Assembly: GCA_035447065.1 (NCBI GenBank) | Contig: DAOTGJ010000003.1 | Location: 81,803 to 145,802 of the forward strand | From: CALEMW01 sp035447065 | GTDB taxonomy: Bacteria > Krumholzibacteriota > Krumholzibacteriia > LZORAL124-64-63 | Direction: 5' to 3' | DNA: 64,000 nt | In this document: one piece after another, positions 33,060 to 42,065 of the stretch | Position numbering within the stretch: the stretch's first letter is position 1 | Layout: each line of letters opens with the position of its first letter | The notes under the pieces: generated by a model | Database searches by the model: none | What the model was told of the DNA's origin: nothing | Seen by the model: the letters and a program-made list of their open reading frames with translations, nothing else | Made by a program: the position numbers and the translations under genes

Positions 33060-35468
33060 CTAGTGCGCCGGCCGGGCGGCGGGCGCCTCGCCGGGCTTGG
33101 TCGGCCGCAGGGGCGCCCCCGAGGGCACCAGGGCCAGCTCCAGCACCTCGTCCATGTGGTCCACCAGGTGCACGTCCAGGTGGCGGCGGATGACCGCCGG
33201 CAGCTCCTTGTAGTCCTTCTCGTTCTCCCGCGGCAGGATCAGGGTCCTGCAGCCGGCGCGCATGGCCGCCACGGACTTCTCCGGCAGGCCGCCGATGGGC
33301 AGCACCTTCCCGCGCAGGGTCACCTCGCCGGTCATGGCCACCTCGCGCTTGACCGCCTGGCCGCGCAGCAGCGAGACCAGGGCCGTGGCCATGGCGATGC
33401 CGGCGCTGGGGCCGTCCTTGGGCACCGCGCCCTCGGGCACGTGCAGATGCAGGTCGTGCTTCTGGAGGTGGTCGGGGTCCAGCCCGGGGCAGCGGGTGCG
33501 CGCGAAGCTGAGGGCCGTCTCCGCCGACTCCTTCATCACGTCCTTGAGGTTGCCCGTGAGCTTGAGCTTGCCCGTGCCGGCCATCTGGCTCACCTCGATG
33601 GGCAGGATCTCGCCGCCGGCCGACGTCCAGGCCAGGCCCGTCACCACGCCCACCTCCGGCTCGCCGGCGATGGCCTGGCGCCGGTACTTGGGCGTGCCCA
33701 GGTAGGCCTCCAGGGCCTTGGGCGTGACCTTGCCGGGCCACTCCCCCGACTCGGCGTGCTTCTTGGCCACCTTGCGGCAGACCGTGGCGATCTCGCGCTC
33801 CAGCTGGCGCACGCCCGCCTCGCGGGTGTAGCCGTCGATGATCAGCTGCAGGGTCTTCTCCGGGAAGTCGCCCTCCCACTCCTTCACGCCGTTGCGCTCG
33901 GTCTGGCGCGGCACCAGGTAGTCGCGGGCGATGGCCAGCTTCTCGTGGTCCAGATAGCCCGGCAGCCGGATGATCTCCATGCGGTCCTCGAGGGCCGCCG
34001 GGATGGTGTGCAGGCTGTTGGCCGTGGTGATGAACAGCACCTCGCTCAGATCGAAGTCCACCTCCAGGAAGTGGTCGCTGAAGTGGGTGTTCTGCTCGGG
34101 ATCAAGCACCTCCAGCAGGGCCGACGACGGGTCGCCGCGGAAGTCGGCGCCCATCTTGTCGATCTCGTCCAGCAGGAACACTGGGTTGCGCGTGCCCGCC
34201 TTGCGCAGCGAGTCGATCACGCGGCCCGGCTTGCTGCCGATGTACGTGCGGCGGTGGCCGCGGATCTCCGCCTCGTCGCGCACGCCGCCCAGGCTGATGC
34301 GCACGAACTTGCGGTTCATGCTCTCGGCGATGCTGCGGCCCAGGGACGTCTTGCCCACGCCCGGCGGCCCCACCAGGCAGAGGATGGAGCCCTGCAGCTT
34401 CTTGGTCAGCTTGAGCACCGCCAGGAACTCCAGGATGCGCTCCTTGACCTTCTCCAGGCCGAAGTGGTCGGCGTCCAGGTGCTCGCGCACCTTCTTCATG
34501 TCCAGGCGGTCGCGGGAGCGCTCGTTCCAGGGCAGCTCCAGCAGGGTGTCCAGGTAGTTGCGCACCACCGCGGCCTCGGGCGACATGCCCGGCATCTTGG
34601 CCAGGCGCGCGATCTCGCGCTGGGCCGCCTCGCGGGCCTCGGCGGGCAGCTCGGTCTGCTCCAGCTTGCTGGAGTAGTCGTCCACGTCGGCGTCGTCGTC
34701 GGCGCCGTAGCCCAGCTCCTTGCGGATGGCCCGCAGCTGCTCGTTGAGGTAGAACTCGCGCTGGTTCTTCTGCACCTGGGACTGCACCTCGGAGTCGATG
34801 CGCTGCTCCAGCTCCAGGATGTCCAGCTCCTCGGCCAGGATGCGGTTCATGCGGCGCATGCGCTCCAGCAGGCTGGTCTCCTCCAGCAGCTCCTGCTTCT
34901 CCGGGACCTTGGCCACGATGTAGGCGCTGATGGAGTCCGTCATCTGGTCGATGGCATCCATGTTCAGCACGGACATCAGCACCTCGTCGGGCAGGCGCTT
35001 GTTCAGGCGCACGTACTCCTTGAAGCGCTCCTTGATGGAGCGGCTCAGGGCCTCCAGCTCCGTGCCCTCCTCGTGGGTCTCGGCCAGGCGCTCCACCATG
35101 ACCTCGCTGAAGTCGTCGCCCTCCTCGAACTCGCGGATCCGCACGCGGGCGCGGCCCTCCACCAGGATCTTCAGCGTCTCGTCGGGGGTGCGGATGATCT
35201 GCAGGATCTTGATCACCGTGCCCACGGCGTACACGTCCTCGGCGCGCGGGTCCTCCACGTCGGCCTCGTACTGGGCGCTCACGCAGATGAACTTGCCGCG
35301 GTCCATGGCCGCCTCCAGGGCGGCCACCGAGCGCGCGCGGCCCACGAGCAGGGGCGTGACCATGGTGGGGAACACCACCACGTCGCGCAGCGGCAGCAGG
35401 GGCAGGCGCTCCGGGAACTCGGCGGCGCCGTCGTCGTCGGTGAAGACCGTGATCTCCTGATCGGTCAT
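33060..35468 (-). CDS. lon: ATP-dependent protease Lon
   Basis: 802 aa, standard length. The N-terminal substrate domain begins LPLLPLRDVVVFPTMVTPL. AAA+ Walker A is GPPGVGKTSL, with sensor and Walker B FLLDEIDK. The protease domain has the catalytic Ser in PKDGPSAGIAM and the catalytic Lys in GGLPEKSVAA (Pro where E. coli has Lys, before the conserved Glu-Lys). It degrades misfolded and regulatory proteins. It belongs to the tig-clpP-clpX-lon-engB minus-strand cluster, separated from clpX by a hairpin. Confidence 0.97.
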   Translation of the reverse strand: MTDQEITVFTDDDGAAEFPERLPLLPLRDVVVFPTMVTPLLVGRARSVAALEAAMDRGKFICVSAQYEADVEDPRAEDVYAVGTVIKILQIIRTPDETLKILVEGRARVRIREFEEGDDFSEVMVERLAETHEEGTELEALSRSIKERFKEYVRLNKRLPDEVLMSVLNMDAIDQMTDSISAYIVAKVPEKQELLEETSLLERMRRMNRILAEELDILELEQRIDSEVQSQVQKNQREFYLNEQLRAIRKELGYGADDDADVDDYSSKLEQTELPAEAREAAQREIARLAKMPGMSPEAAVVRNYLDTLLELPWNERSRDRLDMKKVREHLDADHFGLEKVKERILEFLAVLKLTKKLQGSILCLVGPPGVGKTSLGRSIAESMNRKFVRISLGGVRDEAEIRGHRRTYIGSKPGRVIDSLRKAGTRNPVFLLDEIDKMGADFRGDPSSALLEVLDPEQNTHFSDHFLEVDFDLSEVLFITTANSLHTIPAALEDRMEIIRLPGYLDHEKLAIARDYLVPRQTERNGVKEWEGDFPEKTLQLIIDGYTREAGVRQLEREIATVCRKVAKKHAESGEWPGKVTPKALEAYLGTPKYRRQAIAGEPEVGVVTGLAWTSAGGEILPIEVSQMAGTGKLKLTGNLKDVMKESAETALSFARTRCPGLDPDHLQKHDLHLHVPEGAVPKDGPSAGIAMATALVSLLRGQAVKREVAMTGEVTLRGKVLPIGGLPEKSVAAMRAGCRTLILPRENEKDYKELPAVIRRHLDVHLVDHMDEVLELALVPSGAPLRPTKPGEAPAARPAH

Positions 35469-35509
35469 GCTGGTCGTCTCCTCGTCGCCCTGGGGCGCGG
35501 AAAGCGAGA

Positions 35510-35549
35510 GGGCCGCCCGGCCCCGCGCTGCGGGTGCCGCGGGCGGCCC
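35510..35549 (-). terminator. hairpin between clpX and lon
   Basis: Stem GGGCCGCCCG / CGGGCGGCCC with a 20-nt loop and no T tract. It may attenuate rather than end transcription. Confidence 0.5.
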
Positions 35550-35568
35550 GCGTGGTGTGGAGGGCGGC

Positions 35569-36828
35569 TCAGGCTCCCTGGCGCTCGTCGGCCTGGTCGT
35601 GGAGCATCTCGGGCTCGGCCTTGCCGTTGACCACGTCGCCGGTGATGATCACCTGGCGCACGGTCTCCAGCGAGGGCACCTGGTACATGACGTCGCGCAT
35701 GACGGCCTCCATGATGGAGCGCAGCCCGCGGGCGCCGGTCTTGCGTTCGATGGCCTTGTCCGCCACGGCCTCCACGGCGTCGGGCGTGAAGACCAGCTCC
35801 ACGTCCTCCATGGCCAGCAGCTTGCGGTACTGCTTGACCAGGGAGTTCCGCGGCTCCTGCAGGATGCGGATCATGGCGTCGCGGTCCAGCTCCTGCAGCG
35901 TGGTGCACACCGGCAGGCGGCCCACCAGCTCCGGGATCAGGCCGAACTTGACCAGGTCCTCCGGCTCCACCAGCGAGAGGATCTCCTGCTCGTCGGCGTT
36001 GCTGCGGCGGTTCTCATCGCGGTCGAAGCCCAGCACGTTGCGCCCGATGCGCCGGCGGATGACGTCGTCCAGGCCCTGGAAGGCGCCGCCGCACACGAAC
36101 AGGATGTTGCGCGTGTTGATCTCGATGTACTTCTGCTGCGGGTGCTTGCGCCCGCCCTGGGGCGGCACGTTGGCCACCGTGCCCTCCAGGATCTTGAGCA
36201 GGGCCTGCTGCACGCCCTCGCCCGACACGTCGCGGGTGATGGACGGGTTGCTGGACTTGCGCGTGATCTTGTCGAGCTCGTCGATGTAGATGATGCCCTG
36301 CTCGGCCGCCTGCGCGTTGTAGTCGGCGGCCTGGAGCAGGCGCACCAGGATGTTCTCCACGTCCTCGCCCACGTAGCCGGCCTCGGTCAGCGTGGTGGCG
36401 TCGGCGATGGCGAACGGCACCTTGAGCATGCGCGCCAGGGTCTGCGCGAGCAGGGTCTTGCCCGTGCCCGTGGACCCGATGAGCAGGATGTTGCTCTTGT
36501 CCACCTCGACGTCGTCGCCCACCCGGCGCTGGTTGATGCGCTTGTAGTGGTTGTACACGGCGACGGCCAGGGAGATCTTGGCGTCGTCCTGCTGGATCAC
36601 GTACTCGTCCAGGTGCTCCTTGATCTCCTGGGGCCGCGGGAAGCTCTGCAGGCTCTCGCCCGTCTCCTCCAGGAGCTCGCCCTCGAGGATGTCGTTGCAG
36701 AGCTTGATGCACTCGTTGCAGATGTACACGTTGGACGGACCGGCGACCAGCTTGGCCACCTCGTCCTGACCGCGTGCACAGAACGAGCACTTGATCATCT
36801 GCGGCGATCCTGTGGTGCGACGCTTCAT
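35569..36828 (-). CDS. clpX: ATP-dependent Clp protease ATP-binding subunit ClpX
   Basis: 419 aa. The N-terminal C4 zinc finger has Cys14, Cys17, Cys37 and Cys40 (CSFC ... CNEC). AAA+ Walker A is GSTGTGKTLLAQTLA, Walker B IIYIDELDK, and a ClpP-contacting IGF-type loop region follows VKFGLIPELVGR. It unfolds substrates for ClpP. It lies 39 bp downstream of clpP in the same operon. Confidence 0.97.
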   Translation of the reverse strand: MKRRTTGSPQMIKCSFCARGQDEVAKLVAGPSNVYICNECIKLCNDILEGELLEETGESLQSFPRPQEIKEHLDEYVIQQDDAKISLAVAVYNHYKRINQRRVGDDVEVDKSNILLIGSTGTGKTLLAQTLARMLKVPFAIADATTLTEAGYVGEDVENILVRLLQAADYNAQAAEQGIIYIDELDKITRKSSNPSITRDVSGEGVQQALLKILEGTVANVPPQGGRKHPQQKYIEINTRNILFVCGGAFQGLDDVIRRRIGRNVLGFDRDENRRSNADEQEILSLVEPEDLVKFGLIPELVGRLPVCTTLQELDRDAMIRILQEPRNSLVKQYRKLLAMEDVELVFTPDAVEAVADKAIERKTGARGLRSIMEAVMRDVMYQVPSLETVRQVIITGDVVNGKAEPEMLHDQADERQGA

Positions 36829-36867
36829 GGATTCCCTTCCCGTCCCCCCCGGGACGCGCGGAGGACC

Positions 36868-37461
36868 TTAGCCCTCCACCTCGGACTTCTTGGTGATGAC
36901 CTTGTCGACCATGCCGTAATCCTTGGCCACCTGGGCCGACATGAAGAAGTCGCGGTCGCTGTCGGCGGCGATCTTGTCCTCGGTCTGGCCGGTGTGGTGG
37001 GCCAGCATGCCGTACAGCTTCTTCTTCAGGTACAGGATCTCCTTGGCGTAGATCTCGATCATGCTCGCCTGGCCCTGGCTGCCGCCCAGGGGCTGGTGGA
37101 TCATGATGCGCGAGTTGGCCAGGGCGGACCGCTTGCCGGCCGCGCCGGCGGCCAGGAGCACGGCGCCCATGCTGGCCGCCTGGCCCATGCAGATGGTCAC
37201 CACGTCGTTGGAAATGTACTGCATGGTATCATAGATGGCCAGACCCGCGGTGATGCTGCCGCCCGGGCTGTTGATGTACAGGTAGATGTCCCGCTCCGGA
37301 TCCTCCGCCTGCAGGAACAGGAGCTGGGCCACCACCACGTTGGCCACGTTGTCGTCGATGGCCGTGCCCAGGATGATGATGCGGTCCTTCAGCAGACGCG
37401 AGTAGATGTCGTACGAGCGTTCGCCGAGGCTGGTCTGTTCCACCACGTAGGGGATGAGCAT
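36868..37461 (-). CDS. clpP: ATP-dependent Clp protease proteolytic subunit ClpP
   Basis: 197 aa from ATG 37461 (AAGGAG upstream). The catalytic triad is Ser97 (GQAASMGA), His122 (MIHQP) and Asp171 (DRDFFM). The N-terminal MLIPYVVEQT and YINSPGGS are classic. It forms the barrel protease with ClpX, encoded next. It lies 92 bp after tig. Confidence 0.97.
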   Translation of the reverse strand: MLIPYVVEQTSLGERSYDIYSRLLKDRIIILGTAIDDNVANVVVAQLLFLQAEDPERDIYLYINSPGGSITAGLAIYDTMQYISNDVVTICMGQAASMGAVLLAAGAAGKRSALANSRIMIHQPLGGSQGQASMIEIYAKEILYLKKKLYGMLAHHTGQTEDKIAADSDRDFFMSAQVAKDYGMVDKVITKKSEVEG

Positions 37462-37553
37462 GGTCACTCCTTGCCGGCCGCGGGGCGGCCGGGGTTTCGG
37501 GTCCGTCCGCGGAAGCCTCCCCCAACACCGGGGCGACGGCCTCCGTTCCCGTC

Positions 37554-38876
37554 CTAGCCGCCCGCGGCGGCGTCGGCCGCCGGGCTGAACTTGGCCCGGG
37601 ACTTGAGGAAGTCGAAGGTGCGCGTCTCCGCCAGCTCGTGGCCGATGCGCTCCTCCTCGCGGTTCCGCTTCACGTACTCGCGGTACTGGTCCACCGGCCA
37701 GCCGTTCTCCTTGGCCGTCTCCTCGATGCGCTCGTCGATGTCCTCCGGGCGCACCTCGATGCCCTCCGCCTTGCGGACGGCCTCCAGCACGAACATGGCC
37801 TTGATGGTGCGCTCGGCGCCGGCGCGGGCGCTCTCGCGGTACTGGGCCAGCTCCTCGTCGGAGACCGGACGGCCGTACATGGCGCTGCGCTGGCGCATCT
37901 CGTCGGCCATGCCGTCCAGGTAGTCGTTGAGCATGGAGGGCGGCACCTCCACGGCGTTGCGCTCCAGCAGGAGGTCCACGATCTGCTCGCGCGTGGCGGC
38001 GTCGGCCTTCTGCTCCTCCTCCTTCTGCAGCTCCTCGCGCACGGCGGCGCGGAGCTCCAGCAGGGTCTGGCCGTCCTGCAGGGATGAGGCGAAGGCGTCG
38101 TCCAGCTCCGGCAGGGTCTGGGCGGTGACCTCCTTCACCGTCATGCGGTAGGTCATGGTCTTGCCGCGCAGGGCCTCGCCGGGGTGGTCCTCGGGGTAGC
38201 TGACGGTGGCCTTGACCTCGTCGCCGGCGGAGGCGCCGATCAGGGCGGTCTCGAAGGCCTCGAAGTTGTTCTCGTCGCCGAGCTGGAGGCTGTAGCCCTC
38301 GGTCCTGCGGGCCTCGTCGGGCTCGCCGGACTCGTCCTCGGGCAGAATGTCCACCTTGACGCGGTCGCCGGCCCGGGCCGCGCGCGCCGCCGTCTCCCAG
38401 GGGGCGCGGCTCTCGCGCAGGCGCTCCAGGGCCTCGTCCACGGCGCCGTCGGCCAGGGAGGCGTCGCGGGCGGTCAGGGGCAGGTCGTCGTAGTCCTTGG
38501 GCGTGATGACCGGGCGCACCTCCACCTCGAGCTCCAGCTTGACCGGCTCGTCGTCGTTCATGGCCAGGTCCTTCAGCACCGGGTCGCTCACCGGGAAGAA
38601 GCCGTGCTCGATCATGGCCGCCTGGTAGGCCCGCGGCACCAGCTCCTCCAGGGTGTCCATGCGCACGGTCCCGCCCAGGTCCTGCTCCACCATGGCCATG
38701 GGGACCTTGCCCTTGCGGAAGCCGGGCCGGGCGTGGCCCTTGCGGGCCTTGCGCAGGTTCTTGCCGTACTCGGCCTCGAAGTGGGCGGGATCGATCTCCA
38801 CGTGGATCTTCCGCTGCCACATCTCGGGCTCGGTGACGGTCAGCTTGAACGGGGTTGCGGTATCGCTCTGGGCCAT
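37554..38876 (-). CDS. tig: trigger factor Tig
   Basis: 440 aa. The ribosome-binding tail region carries GFRKGKVP (residues ~52-59), the signature loop that docks on ribosomal protein L23. An FKBP-type PPIase domain (about 160-245) and a long helical C-terminal chaperone domain rich in Glu/Arg follow. It folds nascent chains co-translationally. Start at ATG 38876. First of the tig-clpP-clpX-lon-engB cluster. Confidence 0.95.
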   Translation of the reverse strand: MAQSDTATPFKLTVTEPEMWQRKIHVEIDPAHFEAEYGKNLRKARKGHARPGFRKGKVPMAMVEQDLGGTVRMDTLEELVPRAYQAAMIEHGFFPVSDPVLKDLAMNDDEPVKLELEVEVRPVITPKDYDDLPLTARDASLADGAVDEALERLRESRAPWETAARAARAGDRVKVDILPEDESGEPDEARRTEGYSLQLGDENNFEAFETALIGASAGDEVKATVSYPEDHPGEALRGKTMTYRMTVKEVTAQTLPELDDAFASSLQDGQTLLELRAAVREELQKEEEQKADAATREQIVDLLLERNAVEVPPSMLNDYLDGMADEMRQRSAMYGRPVSDEELAQYRESARAGAERTIKAMFVLEAVRKAEGIEVRPEDIDERIEETAKENGWPVDQYREYVKRNREEERIGHELAETRTFDFLKSRAKFSPAADAAAGG

Positions 38877-38930
38877 GGCGTTCGGGACCTCGGGGTTCGG
38901 GGATGCGGGCGCGCCGGCGGCGTGCCGATC

Positions 38931-39015
38931 TGGTGCGAGAGGGGGGACTCGAACCCCCACGGACGAATCCACAGGAACCTAAATCCTGCGCGTCTGCCAG
39001 TTCCGCCACTCTCGC
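38931..39015 (-). tRNA. tRNA-Leu (anticodon TAG)
   Basis: 85 nt, class II with variable arm. Acceptor GCGAGAG, anticodon loop TTTAGGT, discriminator A and encoded CCA. Located directly upstream of tig, so readthrough from its promoter could feed the tig operon. Confidence 0.97.
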
Positions 39016-39100
39016 GACGGCCCCGGAGATCGGGGCGCAAAGCGGGGGCTTCGGCGCCCTGCGGCCGGTCGAGCGAGCGCGTCGAAGCAGGAACCGCGCC

Positions 39101-39129
39101 AATATAGCCCTGGCCGGAAAACCGGTCAA
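39101..39129 (-). promoter_or_regulatory. sigma-70 promoter of tRNA-Leu
   Basis: Minus strand: TTGACC (39129-39124), 17-nt spacer, TATATT (39106-39101), about 85 nt before the tRNA. Best-matching promoter in the window. Confidence 0.8.
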
Positions 39130-39144
39130 GAACGCCGGATTCGC

Positions 39145-40506
39145 CTAATCTTTTATCTTTCGGTAAATCGTCCGCGAGGCGATGCCCAGGATCCTGGCCG
39201 CCGTCTCCTTATCGCCGCCCGTGCTGTCCAGCGTGGCCCGGATGAGCTCCATCTCGGCGTCGCGCAGAGGGGTGCCGATGGGGATGGTCACCGCGTCGGC
39301 GCGCCGGCGGCCGGCCAGCACCGCCTGGGGCAGCACCTCGGCCTCCACCCACTCCCCGCGCGCCAGGACCACCGCGCGCTCCACGCAGTTCTCCAACTCG
39401 CGCACGTTGCCGGGCCAGCTGTAGCGCTGGAGAGCCTCCACGGCCTCCTGGCTGAAGCCGCGGATGGCCTTGTTGTTCTTCTCCGCCGCCAGCTTCAGGA
39501 ACGCGTTGGCCAGCAGGATGAGGTCGCCGCCGCGGGTGCGCAGGGGCGGGATCTCCAGGTTGATCACATTCAAGCGATAGTAGAGATCTTCGCGGAAAGT
39601 CCCTTCTGCGACCATCTCTTCCAGATCCGCGTTGGTGGCGGCGATGATCCGCACGTCCACGGCGATGGGCTCGTTGCTGCCCAGCCGCTCGAAGACCCCC
39701 TCCTGCAGCACCCGCAGCAGCTTGACCTGCACGGACAGGGGCACCTCGCCGATCTCGTCCAGGAAGATGGTGCCGCCGTGGGCCGCCTCGAAGCGCCCCC
39801 GCCGCCGCCCCGCGGCGCCGGTGAAGGCCCCCTTCTCGTACCCGAAGAGCTCGGACTCCAGCAGGGTCTCGGGGATGGCGGCGCAGCTCACCTTGATCAT
39901 GGGCTTGCCCGCCCGCTCGCTCCAGCGGTGGATGGAGTTGGCGAAGACCTCCTTGCCGGTCCCGCTCTCCCCCGTCAGCAGCACCGTGGCGGTGCTGGGG
40001 GCCACCTGCTGGGCCGTGTCGCTGGTGCGGCGCATGACCTCGCTCTTGCCGATGATCTGGTCGCGCCCGCCGGTCTCCTTGAGCATGCGCCGCAGCTCGA
40101 TGTTCTCCGCGATGAGCTGCTGCTTCTCCATGGCCTTGCGGCAGGTGTTCAGGGTGGTGGACGCCGTGAAGGGCTTCTCCACGAAGTCGTAGGCCCCCAG
40201 CTTCATGGCCTCCACGGCGGTCTCGATGGTGCCGTGGCCCGTGACGATCACGAACTCCGTGGCCGGCGAGATGACCTTGGCCGCCTTGAGCAGCTCCACC
40301 CCGCCCATGCGCGGCATCATCAGGTCGCTGAGCACCAGGGGCACCGACTCCTGGCGCAGCACCTCCAGGGCCTCCTCGCCGTTGCCGGCGGTCAGCACGT
40401 GGTAGCCGTTGCGCGAGAGCAGGCGCGACAGGGCCTGGCAGAGCTCGGGCTCGTCGTCGACCACCAGGATCGTGCCGACGGCCGCGGGGGTGTTGGGATC
40501 GGCCAT
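39145..40506 (-). CDS. sigma-54-dependent response regulator (NtrC family)
   Basis: 453 aa. Receiver domain with acidic pocket Asp17/Asp18 and phospho-acceptor Asp61 (VLSDLMMP). AAA+ domain with Walker A GESGTGKE, the sigma-54 contact motif GAFTGA and Walker B GTIFLDEIG. C-terminal Fis-type helix-turn-helix (AARILGIASRTIYRKI). It activates sigma-54 promoters after phosphorylation. No histidine kinase is adjacent, so its partner is unknown. Start ATG 40506 has GAGGAGG just upstream. Confidence 0.95.
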   Translation of the reverse strand: MADPNTPAAVGTILVVDDEPELCQALSRLLSRNGYHVLTAGNGEEALEVLRQESVPLVLSDLMMPRMGGVELLKAAKVISPATEFVIVTGHGTIETAVEAMKLGAYDFVEKPFTASTTLNTCRKAMEKQQLIAENIELRRMLKETGGRDQIIGKSEVMRRTSDTAQQVAPSTATVLLTGESGTGKEVFANSIHRWSERAGKPMIKVSCAAIPETLLESELFGYEKGAFTGAAGRRRGRFEAAHGGTIFLDEIGEVPLSVQVKLLRVLQEGVFERLGSNEPIAVDVRIIAATNADLEEMVAEGTFREDLYYRLNVINLEIPPLRTRGGDLILLANAFLKLAAEKNNKAIRGFSQEAVEALQRYSWPGNVRELENCVERAVVLARGEWVEAEVLPQAVLAGRRRADAVTIPIGTPLRDAEMELIRATLDSTGGDKETAARILGIASRTIYRKIKD

Positions 40507-40543
40507 GGGCCTCCTCGAGGGCTCGGGTGCCGGGTGGACGGAC

Positions 40544-40572
40544 AGGATGTCAGCGCCCGGTCCGATCGTCAA
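40544..40572 (-). promoter_or_regulatory. candidate promoter of the NtrC-like gene
   Basis: Minus strand: TTGACG (40572-40567), 17-nt spacer, CATCCT (40549-40544), 37 nt before the ATG. Confidence 0.4.
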
Positions 40573-40597
40573 GGGCGCGGAAGGGATGGCGGAACGA

Positions 40598-40629
40598 CGA
40601 CGCCCCCGGCCGCGGGGCCGGGGGCGTCG
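40598..40629 (-). terminator. long GC hairpin after the oxidoreductase operon
   Basis: 13-bp stem CGACGCCCCCGGC / GCCGGGGGCGTCG with a short loop, 24 bp after the operon's last stop. T tract poor. Confidence 0.7.
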
Positions 40630-40652
40630 CATGGGAACGGAAGGACGAACCC

Positions 40653-42065
40653 CTAGGCGTTCTTCACGAACTCGTAGCCCCGGCGCAGGGCCTCCATGTT
40701 CATGTCGATGAGGTTCTTCTTCTTGATGGTGGCCTTGAGCGTGCGCTCCACCACCTCCAGGGGGAAGGCCCCCGTGGCGGCGGTCAGGGCGCCCAGCAGG
40801 ACCACGTTGGCCACCTTGGGGGTGCCCACCTCGTCGGCGATGCCCGTGGCCGGGATCAGCACCGTGTTCAGGCGCGTGGCATCCGGGCGACCCTCCACGA
40901 TGGTGGTGTCCACGATGATGGTCCCGCCGTCCGGCACGTCCTGCTCGAAGGCCTCCAGCGAGGGCTGGTTCATGACCACCAGCACGTTGGGCCTTTCGAC
41001 CAGGGGCGAGCCGATCCGCGCCGGCGACACGTTCACCGAGCAGTTGGCCGTGCCGCCGCGCATCTCCGGACCGTAGGCCGGGATCCAGCTGGTGTGCAGG
41101 TTGCAGCGCATGCCCACCTGGGCCAGGAACAGGCCCATGGTCAGCACGCCCTGGCCGCCGAAGCCCGCGAACTTGCAGTTCAGCGGCTGCGTCAGGGTCA
41201 CGTCCTCCCCCGCCTCGTCGGCGCGGTCGGCGCCCAGGTAGGCGTCGGACTTGGCGGTGTCGAAGGGCTCCACGGGGCGGTACCAGTCGCCCTCGCGCTC
41301 GTCGGACTCGTCCTTGAACACGCCCAGGGGGAAGATCTTGGTCATCTCCTCCAGCAGCCAGTCGCGGGCGTCGGGCCCGTCCATCTTCCAGCCCGTGGGG
41401 CAGGCCGACAGGATCTCCACGAAGGAGTACCCCTTGTTCTCCACCTGGTTCTGCAGGGCTTTGCGGATGGCCTTGCGGGCCTTCATGATGTGCTTGGACT
41501 GGCCGATGGCCACGCGCTCCACGTAGGTGGCCGCGGGCAGGGTGGCCAGGATCTCCGCCATGCGGATGGGGTTGCCGTGGGCGGTCTCCAGGCGGCCGCG
41601 GGGCGTGGTGGCCGTCTTCTGGCCGATGAGCGTGGTGGGCGCCATCTGGCCGCCCGTCATGCCGTAGATGGCGTTGTTCACGAAGAACACCGTGATGTTC
41701 TCGCCGCGGTTGGCGGCGTGCAGGGTCTCGGCGGTGCCGATGGCGGCCAGGTCGCCGTCGCCCTGGTAGCTGATCACGATGGAGTCCGGGTTGGCGCGCT
41801 TGATGCCCGTGGCCACCGCCGGCGCGCGGCCGTGGGCCGCCTGGAAGTTGCCGCAGTCGAAGTAGTAGTACCCGAACACGGAGCAGCCCACCGGCGAGAC
41901 GAAGACCGTGCGCTCGCGGATGCCCAGGTCGTCCATGCACTCGGCGATCATCTTGTGGATGTTGCCGTGCCCGCAGCCGGGGCAGTAGTGGGTGGTCTCC
42001 TTGTGGGGACCGCTCTTGCGCTCGAACTCGGTGTAGAAGGCCTGGGGTTTCTCGACGATCTTCAC
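40653..42065 (-). CDS. 2-oxoacid:ferredoxin oxidoreductase, fused beta and gamma subunits
   Basis: 470 aa, GTG start overlapping the alpha-subunit stop (GTGA). Residues ~1-285 are the thiamine-diphosphate beta subunit: Cys28 and Cys31 in HYCPGCGHGN, Cys61 for the Fe-S cluster, and the TPP site GDGD (102-105) with VNNAIYGMTGGQ. Residues ~295-470 are the gamma subunit (KFAGFGGQGVLTMGLFLA), normally a separate gene. The complex oxidatively decarboxylates a 2-oxoacid to acyl-CoA and reduces ferredoxin. The substrate (2-oxoglutarate or branched-chain 2-oxoacid) is not fixed by sequence alone. Nearby acyl-CoA genes favour branched-chain acids. Confidence 0.9.
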   Translation of the reverse strand: MKIVEKPQAFYTEFERKSGPHKETTHYCPGCGHGNIHKMIAECMDDLGIRERTVFVSPVGCSVFGYYYFDCGNFQAAHGRAPAVATGIKRANPDSIVISYQGDGDLAAIGTAETLHAANRGENITVFFVNNAIYGMTGGQMAPTTLIGQKTATTPRGRLETAHGNPIRMAEILATLPAATYVERVAIGQSKHIMKARKAIRKALQNQVENKGYSFVEILSACPTGWKMDGPDARDWLLEEMTKIFPLGVFKDESDEREGDWYRPVEPFDTAKSDAYLGADRADEAGEDVTLTQPLNCKFAGFGGQGVLTMGLFLAQVGMRCNLHTSWIPAYGPEMRGGTANCSVNVSPARIGSPLVERPNVLVVMNQPSLEAFEQDVPDGGTIIVDTTIVEGRPDATRLNTVLIPATGIADEVGTPKVANVVLLGALTAATGAFPLEVVERTLKATIKKKNLIDMNMEALRRGYEFVKNA

